A stretch of 64,000 nt of DNA from Taudactylus pleione. Lineage: Eukaryota > Chordata > Amphibia > Anura > Myobatrachidae. Below, piece after piece: positions 12,085 through 25,489 of the stretch. Positions within the stretch are counted from its first letter, which is position 1; the number at the start of each line of letters is the position of its first letter. The position numbers and the translations under genes were made by a program. The stretch lies in contig JAUIMM010000890.1 in the NCBI GenBank assembly GCA_031769625.1, forward strand, positions 898,001-962,000, in the 5' to 3' direction. The notes under the pieces were generated by a model. That model did no database searches and was not told the DNA's origin. It saw only the letters and a program-made list of their open reading frames with translations.

Positions 12085-14549
12085 GGCAGCAGTGGGTGTC
12101 CCTATGCTGGGCTGTGCTTACACTGTATGGATATGAGGAGGCAGCAGTGGGTGTCCCTATGCTGTGCTGTGATTACACTGTATGGATATGAGGAGGCGGA
12201 AGTGGGCGTCCCTATGCTGGGCTGTGATTACACTGTACGGATATGTGGAGGCAGCAGTGACGTCCCTATGCTGGGCTGTGATTACACTGTACGGATATGT
12301 GTAGGCAGCAGTGACGTCCCTATGCTGGGCTGTGATTACACTGTATGGATATGAGGAGGTAGCAGTGGCGTCCCTATGCTGGGCTGTGAATACACTGTAT
12401 GGATATGAGGAGGCAGCAGTGGGCGTCCCTATGCTGGGCTGTGCTTACACTGTACAGATATGAGGAGGCAGCAGTGGGCGTCCCTATGCTGGGCTGTGCT
12501 TACACTGTATGGATATGAGAAGGCAGCAGGGGGCGTCCCTATGCTGGGCTGTGATTACACTGTACGGATATGAGGAGGCAGCAGTAGGTGTCCCTATGCT
12601 GGGCTGTGATTACACTGTACGGATATGAGGAGGCAGCAGGGGGTGTCCCTATGCTGGGCTGTGCTTACACTGTACGGATATGAGGAGGCAGCAGTGGGCG
12701 CCCCTATGCTGGGCTGTGCTTACACTGTACGGATATGAGGAGGCAGCAGTGTGCGTCCCTATGTTGGGCTGTGCTTACACTGTACGGATTTGAGAAGGCA
12801 GCAGTGGGTCCCTATGTTGGGCTGTGATTACACTGTACAGATATGAGGAGGCAGCAGTGGGCGTCGCTATGCTGGGCTGTGCTTACACTGTACGGATATG
12901 AGGAGGCAGCAGTGTGCGTCCCTATGTTGGGCTGTGCTTACACTGTACGGATATGAAAAGGCAGCAGTGGGTCCCTATGTTGGGCTGTGATTACACTGTA
13001 CAGATATGAGGAGGCAGCAGTGGGCGTCCCTATGCTGGGCTGTGCTTACACTGTACAGATATGAGAAGGCAGCAGTGGGCGTCCCTATGTTGGGCTGTGA
13101 TTACACTGTACAGATATGAGAAGGCAGCAGTGGGTGTCCCTATGCTGGGCTGTGCTTACACTGTACGGATATGAGGAGGCAGCAGAGGGTGTCCCTATGC
13201 TGGGCTGTGCTTACACTGTACGGATATGAGGAGGCAGCAGTGGACGTCCCTATGCTGGGCTGTACTTACACTGTATGGATATGAGAAGGCAGCAGTGGGC
13301 GTCCCTATGCTGGGCTGTGCTTACACTGTACGTATATGAGAAGGCAGCAGTGGGCGTCCCTATGCTGGGCTGTGCTTACACTGTACAGATATGAGGAGGC
13401 AGCAGTGGCGTCCCTATGCTGGGCTGTGATTACACTGTATGGATATCAGGAGGCAGCAGTGGGCGTTCCTATGCTATGCTGTGATTACACTGTACGGATA
13501 TGAGGAGGCAGCAGTGGGTGTCCCTATGCTGTGCTGTGCTTACACTGTACAGATATGAGGAGGCAGCAGTGGCGACCCTATGCTGGGCTGTGATTACACT
13601 GTACAGATATGAGGAGGCAGCAGTGGGCGTCCCTATGCTGGACTGTGATTACACTGTACAGATATGAGGAGGCAGCAGTGGGCGTCCCTATGCTGGGCTG
13701 TGATTACACTGTGTGGATATGAGAAGGCAGCAGTAAGTGTCCCTATGCTGGGCTGTGATTACACTGTACGGATATGAGAAGGCAGCAGTAGGTGTCCCTA
13801 TGCTGGGCTGTGCTTACACTGTACGTATATGAGGAGGCAGCAGTAGGTGTCCCTATGCTGGGCTGTGCTTACACTGTACGTATATGAGGAGGCAGCAGTG
13901 GGCGTCCCTATGCTGGGCTGTGCTTACACTGTACGTATATGAGAAGGCAGCAGTGGGCGTCCCTATGCTGGGCTGTGCTTACACTGTCCAGATATGAGGA
14001 GGCAGCAGTGGGCGTCCCTATGATGGGCTGTGCTTACACTGTACGGATATGAGGAGGCAGCAGTGGATGACACTATGCTGGGCTGTGTTTACACTGTACG
14101 GATATGAGGAGGCAGCAGTGGATGACCCTATGCTGGGCTGTGCTTACACTGCACGGATATGAGAAGGCAGCAGTGGGCGTCCCTATGCTGGGCTGTGTTT
14201 ACACTGTACGGATATGAGAAGGCAGCAGTGGGCGTCCCTATGCTGGGCTGTGATTACACTGTACGGATATGAGAAGGCAGCAGTGGGACTCCCTATGCTG
14301 GGCTGTGCTTACACTGTACGGATATGAGAAGGCAGCAGTGGGTGTCCCTATGCTGGGCTGTGCTTACACTGTACGTATATGAGGTGGCAGCAGAGGGTGT
14401 CCCTATGCTGGGCTGTGATTACACTGTACGGATATGAGAAGGCAGCAGTGGGTGTCCCTATGCTGGGTGTGCTTACACTCTACAGATATGAGGAGGCAGC
14501 AGTGGGTGTCCCTATGCTGGGCTGTGCTTACACTGTACGTATATGAGGA

Positions 14550-14826
14550 GGCAGCAGTGGGTGTCCCTATGCTGGGCAGTGTGCTTATGTTGTACGGATA
14601 TGAGGAGGGAGCAGTGGGTGTCCCTATGCTGGGCTGTGCTTACGCTTTATGGATATGAGGAGGGAGCAGTGGGCGTCCCTATGCTGGGCTGTGCTTATGT
14701 TGTACGGATATGAGGAGGGAGCAGTGGGTGTCCCTATGCTGGGCTGTGCTTACGCTTTATGGATATGAGGAGGGAGCAGTGGGCGTCCCTATGCTGGGCT
14801 GTGCTTACACTGTACGGATATGAGGA
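14550..14826 (+). repeat. GAGGGAGCAG dimer block
   Basis: Alternating monomers with CTTATGTTGTACGG and CTTACGCTTTATGG, joined by GAGGAGGGAGCAG instead of GAGGAGGCAGCAG, make a 110-bp dimer present twice. The block is entered through GGGCAGTGTGCTTATG, a one-base insertion. Near-identical blocks lie at 23253, 24680, 27973, 32807, 35996, 47771 and 49201, with simpler forms near 50040, 54320, 55090 and 55690. This is the most diverged monomer subfamily in the window. Confidence 0.85.
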
Positions 14827-15255
14827 GGCAGCAGTGGGCATCCCTATGCTGGGCTGTGATTACACTGTATGGATATGAGAAGGCAGCAGTGGGTGTCCCT
14901 ATGCTGGGCTGTGATTACACTGTACGGATATGAGAAGGCAGCAGTAGGTGTCCCTATGCTGGGCTGTGCTTACACTGTACGTATATGAGGAGGCAGCAGT
15001 GGGCGTCCCTATGCTGGGCTGTGATTACACTGTACGGATATGAGAAGACAGGAGAGGGCGTCCCTATGCTGGGCTGTGCTTACACTGTACAGATATGAGG
15101 AGGCAGCAGTGGGCGTCCCTATGATGGGCTGTGCTTACACTGTACGGATATGAGGAGGCAGCAGTGGATGACACTATGCTGGGCTGTGTTTACACTGTAC
15201 GGATATGAGAAGGCAGCAGTGGGCGTCCCTATGCTGGGCTGTGATTACACTGTAC

Positions 15256-16402
15256 GGATATGAGAAGGCAGCAGTGGGTGTCCCTATGCTGGGCTGTGAT
15301 TACACTGTACGGATATGAGAAGGCAGCAGTAGGTGTCCCTATGCTGGGCTGTGCTTACACTGTACGGATATGAGAAGGCAGCAGTGGGCGTCCCTATGCT
15401 GGGCTGTGCTTACACTGTACAGATATGAGAAGACAGCAGTGAGTGTCCCTATGCTGGGCTGTGCTTACACTATATAGATATGAGGAGGCAGCAGTGGGCG
15501 TCCCTATACTGGGCTGTGATTACACTGTACAGATATGAGGAGGCAGCAGTAGGTGTCCCTATGCTGGGCTGTGATTACACTGTACGGATATGAGGAGGTA
15601 GCAGGGGGTGTCCCTATGCTGGGCTGTGCTTACACTGTACGGATATGAGGAGGCAGCAGTGGGTGTCCCTATGCTGGGCTGTGCTTACACTGTACGGATA
15701 TGAGGAGGCAGCAGTGTGCGTCCCTATGTTGGGCTGTGCTTACACTGTACGGATATGAGAAGGCAGCAGTGGGTCCCTATGTTGGGCTGTGATTACACTG
15801 TACAGATATGAGGAGGCAGCAGTGGGCGTCCCTATGCTGGGCTGTGCTTACACTGTACAGATATGAGAAGGCAGCAGTGGGCGTCCCTATGTTGGGCTGT
15901 GATTACACTGTACAGATATGAGAAGGCAGCAGTGGGTGTCCCTATGCTGGGCTGTGCTTACACTGTACGGATATGAGGAGGCAGCAGTGGGTGTCCCTAT
16001 GTTGGGCTGTGCTTACACTGTACGGATATGAGGAGGCAGCAGTGGACGTCCCTATGCTGGGCTGTACTTACACTGTACGGATATGAGAAGGCAGCAGTGG
16101 GCGTCCCTATGCTGGGCTGTGCTTACACTGTACGTATATGAGAAGGCAGCAGTGGGCGTCCCTATGCTGGGCTGTGCTTACACTGTACAGATAAGAGGAG
16201 GCAGCAGTGGCGTCCCTATGCTGGGCTGTGATTACACTGTATGGATATGAGGAGGCAGCAGTGGGCGTCCCTATGCTATGCTGTGATTACACTGTACGGA
16301 TATGAGGAGGCAGCAGTGGGTGTCCCTATGCTGGGCTGTGCTTACACTGTACAGATATGAGGAGGCAGCAGTGGCGTCCCTATGCTGGGCTGTGATTACA
16401 CT
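15256..16402 (+). repeat. Bridge plus partial HOR-A copy
   Basis: 15421-15540 repeats the ACTATATAGATATGAGG variants of 10.16-10.27 kb. From about 15541 the order is that of HOR-A: GGTAGCAGGGGG, CAGTGTGCG, 53-bp GTGGGTCCC, CAGTGGACG, GATAAGAGG (16191) and the CTATGCTATGC anchor (16271). It is a displaced partial HOR-A copy most like copies 3 and 4 of the 2.4-9.8 kb block. Confidence 0.75.
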
Positions 16403-18162
16403 GTACAGATATGAGGAGGCAGCAGTGGGCGTCCCTATGCTGGGCTGTGGTTACACTGTGTGGATATGAGGAGGCAGCAATGGGCGTCCCTATGCTGGGC
16501 TGTGATTACACTGTACAGATATGAGGAGGCAGCAGTGGGCGTCCCTATGCTGGGCTGTGCTTACACTGTACGGATATGAGGAGGCAGCAGTGGGTGTCCC
16601 TATACTGGGCTGTGCTTAAACTGTATGGATATGAGGAGGCAGCAGTCGGTGTCCCTATGCTGGGCTGTGCTTACACTGTGTGGATATGAGAAGGCAGCAG
16701 TGGGCGTCCCTATGCTGGGCTGTGCTTACACTATATAGATATGAGGAGGCAGCAGTGGGCGTCCCTATACTGGGCTGTGATTACACTGTACAGATATGAG
16801 GAGGCAGCAGTAGGTGTCCCTATGCTGCGCTGTACTTACACTGTATGTATATGAGAAGGCAGCAGTGGGCGTCCCAATGCTGGGCTGTGATTACACTGTA
16901 CACTTATGAGAAGGCAGCAGTGGGCGTCCCTATGCTGGGCAGTGCTTACACTGTACGGATATGAGGAGGCAGCAGTGGGCGTCCCTATGCTGGGATGTGC
17001 TTACACTGTACGGATATGAGGAGGCAGCAGTGGGTGTCCCTATGCTGGGCTGTGCTTACACTGTACGGATATGAGGAGGCAGCAGTGGGCGTCCCTATGC
17101 TGGGCTGTGATTACACTGTACGGATATGAGAAGGCAGCAGTGGGCGTCCCTATGCTGGGCTGTGATTACACTGTACGGATATGAGAAGGCAGCAGTTGGT
17201 GTCCCTATGCTGGGCTGTGCTTACACTGTACGGATATGAGAAGGCAGCAGTGGGCGTCCCTATGCTGGGCTGTGCTTACACTGTACGGATATGAGGAGGC
17301 AGCAGTGGGCGTCCCTATGCTGGGCTGTGATTACACTGTATGGATATGAGAAGGCAGCAGTTGGTATCCCTATGCTGGGCTGTGATTACACTGTACGGAT
17401 ATGAGGAGGCAGCAGTGGGTGTCCCTATGCTGGGCTATGCTTACACTGTACGGATATGAGAAGGCAGCAGTGGGCGTCCCTATGCTGGGCTGTGCTTACA
17501 CTGTACAGATATGAGAAGGCAGCATTGGGCGTCCCTATGCTGGGCTGTGATTACACTGTACAGATATGAGGAGGAAGCAGTGGGCGTCCCTATGCTGGGC
17601 TGTACTTACACTGTACAGATATGAGAAGGCAGCAGTGGGCGTCCCTATGCTGGGTTGTGATTACACTGTACAGATATGAGAAGGCAGCAGTGGGCGTCCC
17701 TATGCTGGGTTGTGATTACACTGTACAGATATGAGAAGGCAGCAGTGGGTGTCCCTATGCTGGGCTGTGATTACACTGTACGGATATGAGGAGGCAGCAG
17801 TGGGCGTCCCTATGCTGGGCTGTGCTTACACTGTACGGATATGAGAAGGCAGCAGTAGACGTCCCTATGCTGGGCTGTGATTACACTGTACAGATATGAG
17901 GAGGAAGCAGTGGGCGTCCCTATGCTGGGCTGTACTTACACTGTACAGATATGAGAAGGCAGCAGTGGGCGTCCCTATGCTGGGTTGTGATTACACTGTA
18001 CAGATATGAGAAGGCAGCAGTGGGCGTCCCTATGCTGGGTTGTGATTACACTGTACAGATATGAGAAGGCAGCAGTGGGTGTCCCTATGCTGGGCTGTGC
18101 TTACACTGTACTGATATGAGAAGGCAGCAGTGGGTGTCCCTATGCTGGGCTGTGATTACACT
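16403..18162 (+). repeat. Tandem segment T, copy 1 (1760 bp)
   Basis: Matches the following 18163-20087 at an offset of 1760, then 1925. Shared rare variants: GGCAGCAATGGG (16486), CTTAAACTGTATGG, CCCAATGCTGGG, GTACACTTATGAG and GAGGAAGCAG (17571 and 17901). The pair of GAGGAAGCAG sites is 330 bp (six monomers) apart, an older internal duplication carried into both copies. Confidence 0.85.
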
Positions 18163-20087
18163 GTACAGATATGAGGAGGCAGCAGTGGGCGTCCCTATGC
18201 TGGGCTGTGGTTACACTGTGTGGATATGAGGAGGCAGCAATGGGCGTCCCTATGCTGGGCTGTGATTACACTGTACAGATATGAGGAGGCAGCAGTGGGC
18301 GTCCCTATGCTGGGCTGTGCTTACACTGTACGGATATGAGGAGGCAGCAGTGGGTGTCCCTATACTGGGCTGTGCTTAAACTGTATGGATATGAGGAGGC
18401 AGCAGTCGGTGTCCCTATGCTGGGCTGTGCTTACACTGTGTGGATATGAGAAGGCAGCAGTGGGCGTCCCTATGCTGGGCTGTGCTTACACTATATAGAT
18501 ATGAGGAGGCAGCAGTGGGCGTCCCTATACTGGGCTGTGATTACACTGTACAGATATGAGGAGGCAGCAGTAGGTGTCCCTATGCTGCGCTGTACTTACA
18601 CTGTATGTATATGAGAAGGCAGCAGTGGGCGTCCCAATGCTGGGCTGTGATTACACTGTACACTTATGAGAAGGCAGCAGTGGGCGTCCCTATGCTGGGC
18701 AGTGCTTACACTGTACGGATATGAGGAGGCAGCAGTGGGCGTCCCTATGCTGGGCTGTGCTTACACTGTACGGATATGAGGAGGCAGCAGTGGGTGTCCC
18801 TATGCTGGGCTGTGCTTACACTATACGCATATGTGAAGGCAGCAGTGGGCGTCCCTATACTGGGCTGTGATTACACTGTACGGATATGAGAAGGCTGCAG
18901 TGGGCGCCCCTATGCTGGGCTGTGATTACACTGTACGGATATGAGAAGGCATCAGTGGGCGTCCCTATGCTGGGCTGTGCTTACACTGTACGGATATGAG
19001 GAGGCAGCAGTGGGCGTCCCTATGCTGGGCTGTGATTACACTGTACGGATATGAGAAGGCAGCAGTGGGCGTCCCTATGCTGGGCTGTGATTACACTGTA
19101 CGGATATGAGAAGGCAGCAGTTGGTGTCCCTATGCTGGGCTGTGCTTACACTGTACGGATATGAGAAGGCAGCAGTGGGCGTCCCTATGCTGGGCTGTGC
19201 TTACACTGTACGGATATGAGGAGGCAGCAGTGGGCGTCCCTATGCTGGGCTGTGATTACACTGTATGGATATGAGAAGGCAGCAGTTGGTATCCCTATGC
19301 TGGGCTGTGATTACACTGTACGGATATGAGGAGGCAGCAGTGGGTGTCCCTATGCTGGGCTATGCTTACACTGTACGGATATGAGAAGGCAGCAGTGGGC
19401 GTCCCTATGCTGGGCTGTGCTTACACTGTACAGATATGAGAAGGCAGCATTGGGCGTCCCTATGCTGGGCTGTGATTACACTGTACAGATATGAGGAGGA
19501 AGCAGTGGGCGTCCCTATGCTGGGCTGTACTTACACTGTACAGATATGAGAAGGCAGCAGTGGGCGTCCCTATGCTGGGTTGTGATTACACTGTACAGAT
19601 ATGAGAAGGCAGCAGTGGGCGTCCCTATGCTGGGTTGTGATTACACTGTACAGATATGAGAAGGCAGCAGTGGGTGTCCCTATGCTGGGCTGTGATTACA
19701 CTGTACGGATATGAGGAGGCAGCAGTGGGCGTCCCTATGCTGGGCTGTGCTTACACTGTACGGATATGAGAAGGCAGCAGTAGACGTCCCTATGCTGGGC
19801 TGTGATTACACTGTACAGATATGAGGAGGAAGCAGTGGGCGTCCCTATGCTGGGCTGTACTTACACTGTACAGATATGAGAAGGCAGCAGTGGGCGTCCC
19901 TATGCTGGGTTGTGATTACACTGTACAGATATGAGAAGGCAGCAGTGGGCGTCCCTATGCTGGGTTGTGATTACACTGTACAGATATGAGAAGGCAGCAG
20001 TGGGTGTCCCTATGCTGGGCTGTGCTTACACTGTACTGATATGAGAAGGCAGCAGTGGGTGTCCCTATGCTGGGCTGTGATTACACT
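18163..20087 (+). repeat. Tandem segment T, copy 2 (1925 bp, +165 bp)
   Basis: Directly follows copy 1. It is longer by exactly 165 bp, three monomers, located near 18811-18975. The extra monomers carry ACTATACGCATATGTGAAGG, GTCCCTATACTGGG and GGCATCAGTGGG. The same three in the same order occur at about 10530-10680, so copy 2 probably holds the ancestral state and copy 1 a three-monomer deletion. Confidence 0.85.
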
Positions 20088-20572
20088 GTACGGATATGAG
20101 GAGGCAGCAGTGAGCGTCCCTTTGCTGGGTTGTGCTTACACTATACGGATATGAGATGGCAGCAGTGGGTGTCCCTATGCTGGGCTGTGCTTACACTGTA
20201 CAGATATGAGGAGGCAGCAGTGGGTGTCCCTATGCTGGGCTGTACTTACACTGTACAGATATGAGGAGGCAGCAGTGGGTGTCCCTATGCTGGGCTGTGC
20301 TTACACTGTACATATAAGAAAAGGCAGCAGTGGATGTCCCTATGCTGGGCTCTGTTTACACTGTACGGATATGAGAAGGCAGCAGTGGGTGTCCCTATGC
20401 TGGGCTGTGCTTACACTATACGGATATGAGAAGGCAGCAGTGGGTGTCCCTATGCTGGGCTGTGCTTACACTGTACAGATATGAGGAGGCAGCAGTGGGT
20501 GTCCCTATGCTGGGCTGTACTTACACTGTTCAGATATGAGGAGGCAGCAGTAGGTGTCCCTATGCTGGGCTG
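20088..20572 (+). repeat. Bridge matching 0.45-0.87 kb
   Basis: Matches the region from 487 at an offset of 19719, including the ACATATAAGAAAAGGC monomer (about 20310) whose TATAAG removes the usual ATATGA stop. It joins tandem segment T to the second copy of segment L. No other content. Confidence 0.7.
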
Positions 20573-23500
20573 TGCTTACACTGTACAGATATGAGGAGGC
20601 AGCAGTGGGTGTCCCTATGCTGGGCTGTACTTACACTGTTCAGATATGAGGAGGCAGCAGTGGGTGTCCCTATGCTGTGCTGTGATTACACTGTACGGAT
20701 ATGAGTAGGCAGCAGTGGGCGTCCTTATGCTGGGCTGTGCTTACACTGTATGGCTATGAGGAGGCGACAGTGGCAATCCCTATGGGAGGTGGCAGTGGGA
20801 ATCCCTATGCTGGGCTGTGCTTACACTGTATAGATATGAGGAGGCAGCAGTGGGTGTCCCTATGCTGGGCTGTGCTTACACTGTATGGATATGAGGAGGC
20901 AGCAGTGGGTGTCCCTATGCTGTGCTGTGATTACACTGTATGGATATGAGGAGGCGGAAGTGGGCGTCCCTATGCTGGGCTGTGATTACACTGTACGGAT
21001 ATGTGGAGGCAGCAGTGACGTCCCTATGCTGGGCTGTGATTACACTGTACGGATATGTGTAGGCAGCAGTGACGTCCCTATGCTGGGCTGTGATTACACT
21101 GTATGGATATGAGGAGGTAGCAGTGGCGTCCCTATGCTGGGCTGTGAATACACTGTACGGATATGAGGAGGCAGCAGTGGGCGTCCCTATGCTGGGCTGT
21201 GCTTATACTGTACAGATATGAGGAGGCAGCAGTGGGCGTCCCTATGCTAGGCTGTGCTTACACTGTATGGATATGAGAAGGCAGCAGGGGGCGTCCCTAT
21301 GCTGGGCTGTGATTACACTGTACGGATATGAGGAGGCAGCAGTAGGTGTCCCTATGCTGGGCTGTGATTACACTGTACGGATATGAGGAGGTAGCAGGGG
21401 GTGTCCCTATGCTGGGCTGTGCTTACACTGTACGGATATGAGGAGGCAGCAGTGGGCGCCCCTATGCTGGGCTGTGCTTACACTGTACGGATATGAGGAG
21501 GCAGCAGTGTGCGTCCCTATGTTGGGCTGTGCTTACACTGTACGGATTTGAGAAGGCAGCAGTGGGTCCCTATGTTGGGCTGTGATTACACTGTACAGAT
21601 ATGAGGAGGCAGCAGTGGGCGTCCCTATGCTGGGCTGTGCTTACACTGTACGGATATGAGGAGGCAGCAGTGTGCGTCCCTATGTTGGGCTGTGCTTACA
21701 CTGTACGGATATGAGAAGGCAGCAGTGGGTCCCTATGTTGGGCTGTGATTACACTGTACAGATATGAGGAGGCAGCAGTGGGCGTCCCTATGCTGGGCTG
21801 TGCTTACACTGTACAGATATGAGAAGGCAGCAGTGGGCGTCCCTATGTTGGGCTGTGATTACACTGTACAGATATGAGAAGGCAGCAGTGGGTGTCCCTA
21901 TGCTGGGCTGTGCTTACACTGTACGGATATGAGGAGGCAGCAGAGGGTGTCCCTATGCTGGGCTGTGCTTACACTGTACGGATATGAGGAGGCAGCAGTG
22001 GACGTCCCTATGCTGGGCTGTACTTACACTGTACGGATATGAGAAGGCAGCAGTGGGCGTCCCTATGCTGGGCTGTGCTTACACTGTACAGATATGAGGA
22101 GGCAGCAGTGGCGTCCCTATGCTGGGCTGTGATTACACTGTATGGATATCAGGAGGCAGCAGTGGGCGTTCCTATGCTATGCTGTGATTACACTGTACGG
22201 ATATGAGGAGGCAGCAGTGGGTGTCCCTATGCTGGGCTGTGCTTACACTGTACAGATATGAGGAGGCAGCAGTGGCGACCCTATGCTGGGCTGTGATTAC
22301 ACTGTACAGATATGAGGAGGCAGCAGTGGGCGTCCCTATGCTGGACTGTGATTACACTGTACAGATATGAGGAGGCAGCAGTGGGCGTCCCTATGCTGGG
22401 CTGTGATTACACTGTGTGGATATGAGAAGGCAGCAGTAAGTGTCCCTATGCTGGGCTGTGATTACACTGTACGGATATGAGAAGGCAGCAGTAGGTGTCC
22501 CTATGCTGGACTGTGCTTACACTGTACGTATATGAGGAGGCAGCAGTAGGTGTCCCTATGCTGGGCTGTGCTTACACTGTACGTATATGAGGAGGCAGCA
22601 GTGGGCGTCCCTATGCTGGGCTGTGCTTACACTGTACGTATATGAGAAGGCAGCAGTGGGCGTCCCTATGCTGGGCTGTGCTTACACTGTCCAGATATGA
22701 GGAGGCAGCAGTGGGCGTCCCTATGATGGGCTGTGCTTACACTGTACGGATATGAGGAGGCAGCAGTGGATGACACTATGCTGGGCTGTGTTTACACTGT
22801 ATGGATATGAGGAGGCAGCAGTGGATGACCCTATGCTGGGCTGTGCTTACACTGTACGGATATGAGAAGGCAGCAGTGGGCGTCCCTATTCTGGGCTGTG
22901 TTTACACTGTACGGATATGAGAAGGCAGCAGTGGGCGTCCCTATGCTGGGCTGTGATTACACTGTACGGATATGAGGAGGCAGCAGTGGGCATCCCTATG
23001 CTGGGCTGTGCTTACACTGTACGGATATGAGAAGGCAGCAGTGGGTGTCCCTATGCTGGGCTGTGCTTACACTGTACGTATATGAGGTGGCAGCAGAGGG
23101 TGTCCCTATGCTGGGCTGTGATTACACTGTACGGATATGAGAAGGCAGCAGTGGGTGTCCCTATGCTGGGTGTGCTTACACTCTACAGATATGAGGAGGC
23201 AGCAGTGGGTGTCCCTATGCTGGGCTGTGCTTACACTGTACGTATATGAGGAGGCAGCAGTGGGTGTCCCTATGCTGGGCAGTGTGCTTATGTTGTACGG
23301 ATATGAGGAGGGAGCAGTGGGTGTCCCTATGCTGGGCTGTGCTTACGCTTTATGGATATGAGGAGGGAGCAGTGGGCGTCCCTATGCTGGGCTGTGCTTA
23401 TGTTGTACGGATATGAGGAGGGAGCAGTGGGTGTCCCTATGCTGGGCTGTGCTTACGCTTTATGGATATGAGGAGGGAGCAGTGGGCGTCCCTATGCTGG

Positions 23501-23955
23501 GCTGTGCTTACACTGTACGGATATGAGGCAGCAGTGGGCATCCCTATGCTGGGCTGTGATTACACTGTATGGATATATGAAGGCAGCAGTGGGTGTCCCT
23601 ATGCTGGGCTGTGATTACACTGTACGGATATGAGAAGGCAGCAGTAGGTGTCCCTATGCTGGGCTGTGCTTACACTGTACGTATATGAGGAGGCAGCAGT
23701 GGGCGTCCCTATGCTGGGCTGTGATTACACTGTACGGATATGAGAAGACAGGAGAGGGCGTCCCTATGCTGGGCTGTGCTTACACTGTACAGATATGAGG
23801 AGGCAGCAGTGGGCGTCCCTATGATGGGCTGTGCTTACACTGTACGGATATGAGGAGGCAGCAGTGGATGACACTATGCTGGGCTGTGTTTACACTGTAC
23901 GGATATGAGAAGGCAGCAGTGGGCGTCCCTATGCTGGGCTGTGATTACACTGTAC
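20573..23955 (+). repeat. Segment L, second copy
   Basis: Second copy of 11570-15255, in the same orientation. It has one composite monomer (20763) instead of two, the TGACG doublet near 20995, CGGATTTGAG at 21543, the anchor at 22172 and the GAGGGAGCAG block at 23253. A 3-bp deletion gives a 52-bp monomer near 23524. Part of it (about 21430-22400) is found again at 25490-26470. Confidence 0.8.
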
Positions 23956-24274
23956 GGATATGAGGAGGCAGCAGTGGGCATCCCTATGCTGGGCTGTGCT
24001 TACACTGTACGGATATGAGAAGGCAGCAGTGGGTGTCCCTATGCTGGGCTGTGATTACACTGTACGGATATGAGAAGGCAGCAGTGGGTGTCCCTATGCT
24101 GGGTGTGCTTACACTCTACAGATATGAGGAGGCAGCAGTGGGTGTCCCTATGCTGGGCTGTGCTTACACTGTACGTATATGAGGAGGCAGCAGTGGGTGT
24201 CCCTATGCTGGGCTGTGCTTACACTGTACAGATATGAGGAGGCAGCAGTGGGCGTCCCTATGATGGGCTGTGTT
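23956..24274 (+). repeat. Bridge monomers
   Basis: Uninterrupted monomers joining segment L to the 8-kb segment. Includes the one-base-shorter CTGGGTGTGCTTACACTCTACAG monomer type, cut here at under 24 bases, which also lies at about 14465, 27395, 32230, 35430 and 48680. Confidence 0.6.
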
Positions 24275-25489
24275 TACACTGTTCGGATATGAGGAGGCAG
24301 CAGTGGATGACCCTATGCTGGGCTGTGTTTACACTGTACGGATATGAGAAGGCAGCAGTGGGCGTCCCTATGCTGGGCTGTGATTACACTGTACGGATAT
24401 CAGGAGGCAGCAGTGGGCATCCCTATGCTGGGCTGTGCTTACACTGTACGGATATGAGAAGGCAGCAGTGGGTGTCCCTATGCTGGGCTGTGCTTAAACT
24501 GTACGTATATGAGGTGGCAGCAGAGGGTGTCCCTATGCTGGGCTGTGATTACACTGTACGGATATGAGAAGGCAGCTGTGGGTGTCCCTATGCTGGGTGT
24601 GCTTACACTCTACAGATATGAGGAGGCAGCAGTGGGTGTCCCTATGCTGGGCTGTGCTTACACTGTACGTATATGAGGAGGCAGCAGTGGGTGTCCCTAT
24701 GCTGGGCAGTGTGCTTCTGTTGTACGGATATGAGGAGGGAGCAGTGGGTGTCCCTATGCTGGGCTGTGCTTACGCTTTATGGATATGAGGAGGGAGCAGT
24801 GGGCGTCCCTATGCTGGGCTGTGCTTATGTTGTACGGATATGAGGAGGGAGCAGTGGGTGTCCCTATGCTGGGCTGTGCTTACGCTTTATGGATATGAGG
24901 ATGGAGCAGTGGGCGTCCCTATGCTGGGCTTGTCTTACACTGTACGGATATGAGGAGGCAGCAGTGGGCATCCCTATGCTGGGCTGTGATTACACTGTAT
25001 GGATATGAGAAGGCAGCAGTGGGCGTCCCTATGCTGGGCTCTGATTACACTGTACGGATATGAGGAGGCAGCAGTGGGTGTCCCTATGCTGGGCTGTGCT
25101 TACACTGTACAGATATGAGGAGGTAGCAGTGGGCGTTCCTATTCTGGGCTGTGCTTACACTGCATGGATCTGAGAAGGCAGCAGTGGCGTCCCTATGCTG
25201 GGCTGTGCTTACACTGGATGGATATCAGGAGGCAGCAGTGGGTGTCCCTATGCTGGGCTGTGCTTACACTGTACGGCTATGAGAAGGCAGCAGTGGATGT
25301 CCCTATGCTGGGCTCTGCTTACACTGTACGTATATGAGGAGGCAGCAGTGGGCGTCCCTATGCTGAGCTGTGTTTACACTATATGTATATGAGGAGGCAG
25401 CAGTGGGCGTCCCTATGCTGGGCTGTAATTACACTCTACGTATATGAGGAGGCAGCAGTGGGCGTCCCTATGCTGGGCTGTGCTTACAC

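Larger units (their letters stand above)
11570..15255 (+). repeat. Segment L, duplicated at 20573-23955
   Basis: Order of landmarks: CACTGTTCAG, GATATGAGTAGG (11696), composite monomers (11760 and 12005), TGACG doublet (about 12237), CGGATTTGAG (12784), a CTATGCTATGC anchor with GATATCAGG (13469), CAGTGGATGACAC (about 14060), and a GAGGGAGCAG block (from 14550). The second copy matches at offsets of 9003, then 8758, 8703 and finally 8700. The net loss of 303 bp is one deletion of 245 bp, one monomer and a 3-bp deletion (GATATGAGGCAGC near 23524). The match stops near 15255/23955. Confidence 0.8.
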
